A stretch of 41,829 nucleotides of DNA from Candidatus Anaerostipes avistercoris (GTDB lineage: Bacteria > Bacillota > Clostridia > Lachnospirales > Lachnospiraceae), in assembly GCA_019119895.1 (NCBI GenBank), contig DWWD01000021.1, positions 75,789-117,617 on the forward strand. The letters are read 5' to 3'. This document shows positions 41,684 to 41,829 of the stretch, in pieces (positions within the stretch are counted from its first letter, which is position 1; each line of letters starts with the position of its first letter). Under the pieces are notes generated by a model. The model was not told the origin of the DNA. It made no database searches and saw only the letters and a list, made by a program, of their open reading frames with translations. Both the position numbers and the translations under genes were made by a program.

Positions 41684-41829
41684 ATGAAAAAGGACTTGAA
41701 AATTGCTGTTGCAGGTACAGGTTATGTAGGGTTGAGTATAGCAACTCTTCTCAGTCAGCATCATAAAGTTTTTGCTGTGGATATTATAAAAGAAAAAGTA
41801 GATTTAATTAATAATAAAAAATCACCGAT
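41684..41829 (+). CDS. Nucleotide-sugar (UDP-glucose) 6-dehydrogenase, cut by window end
   Basis: Only the first 48 codons are present. They begin [29 protein letters not shown], the GxGxxG NAD-binding motif and the YVGL signature of the UDP-glucose/UDP-ManNAc dehydrogenase family, followed by the [12 protein letters not shown] segment. It most resembles UDP-glucose dehydrogenase, which would supply UDP-glucuronate to the polysaccharide, but related dehydrogenases start alike. ATG at 41684 follows GAGGTGA. Confidence 0.85.
   Translation, partial: MKKDLKIAVAGTGYVGLSIATLLSQHHKVFAVDIIKEKVDLINNKKSP

Noticed and set aside
1-41829. CRISPR array, rRNA or tRNA genes, insertion sequences
   Set aside because: No regularly spaced repeats with unique spacers, no cloverleaf-forming segments and no transposase genes were found on either strand.

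Overview
The window looks like chromosomal DNA of an endospore-forming Firmicute of class Clostridia, most likely a Lachnospiraceae-type gut anaerobe. Three things point there: a full spoIIIAA-AH operon plus spoIVB, strong AGGAGG ribosome binding sites with moderately AT-rich codons, and the order spoIIIA - yqhY - nusB - xseA - xseB - ispA - dxs - tlyA - nadK - argR - recN - spoIVB. Bacillus subtilis has the same block, with accBC and folD in addition. Genus cannot be fixed from the sequence alone.

Layout. 0-3.5 kb: the 3' part of hemZ, an HD-GYP phosphohydrolase, hisS and a flavin reductase, closed by a strong terminator. 3.5-5.2 kb: an unusual fusion of an XRE-type DNA-binding domain to an AlaA-type alanine aminotransferase, preceded by a cluster of TTGAAC repeats around a good promoter. 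5.2-8.9 kb: aspS, a stand-alone double-ACT protein resembling the aspartokinase beta subunit, and glyA, with a terminator. 8.9-10.9 kb: an L,D-transpeptidase and a small membrane protein. 10.9-12.6 kb: an AraC-family regulator and a LUD-domain protein, both on the minus strand. 12.6-14.7 kb: topB, divergent from the LUD gene. 14.7-19.5 kb: the spoIIIA operon (mother-cell side of the feeding-tube channel).

19.5-36.0 kb is the conserved housekeeping block (yqhY, nusB, xseA, then xseB, ispA, dxs, tlyA, nadK, argR, recN). The two exonuclease VII subunit genes are separated by about 7.5 kb holding a Tim44-like protein, a DUF4186 protein, a PTS sugar cassette (GH4 6-phospho-glycosidase, aldose epimerase, EIICBA, RpiR regulator) and a gene-poor 0.5 kb stretch with promoters and possible gene relics. 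At 36.1-37.3 kb spoIVB follows. The position where spo0A usually lies is instead taken by a tyrosine integrase and the start of an AT-richer exopolysaccharide locus (polyprenyl-phosphate sugar transferase, DUF1972 glycosyltransferase, nucleotide-sugar dehydrogenase cut by the window end).

The points most worth following are: (1) the XRE-AlaA fusion with its own operator-like array and an internal start that could give a free enzyme; (2) two sporulation transcription units (spoIIIA and spoIVB) whose candidate promoters sit inside terminator-like inverted repeats, so that read-through RNA could fold the hairpin but the sporulation transcript could not; (3) the orphan double-ACT regulator next to aspS; and (4) the sugar cassette and relic-bearing gap that split xseA from xseB.
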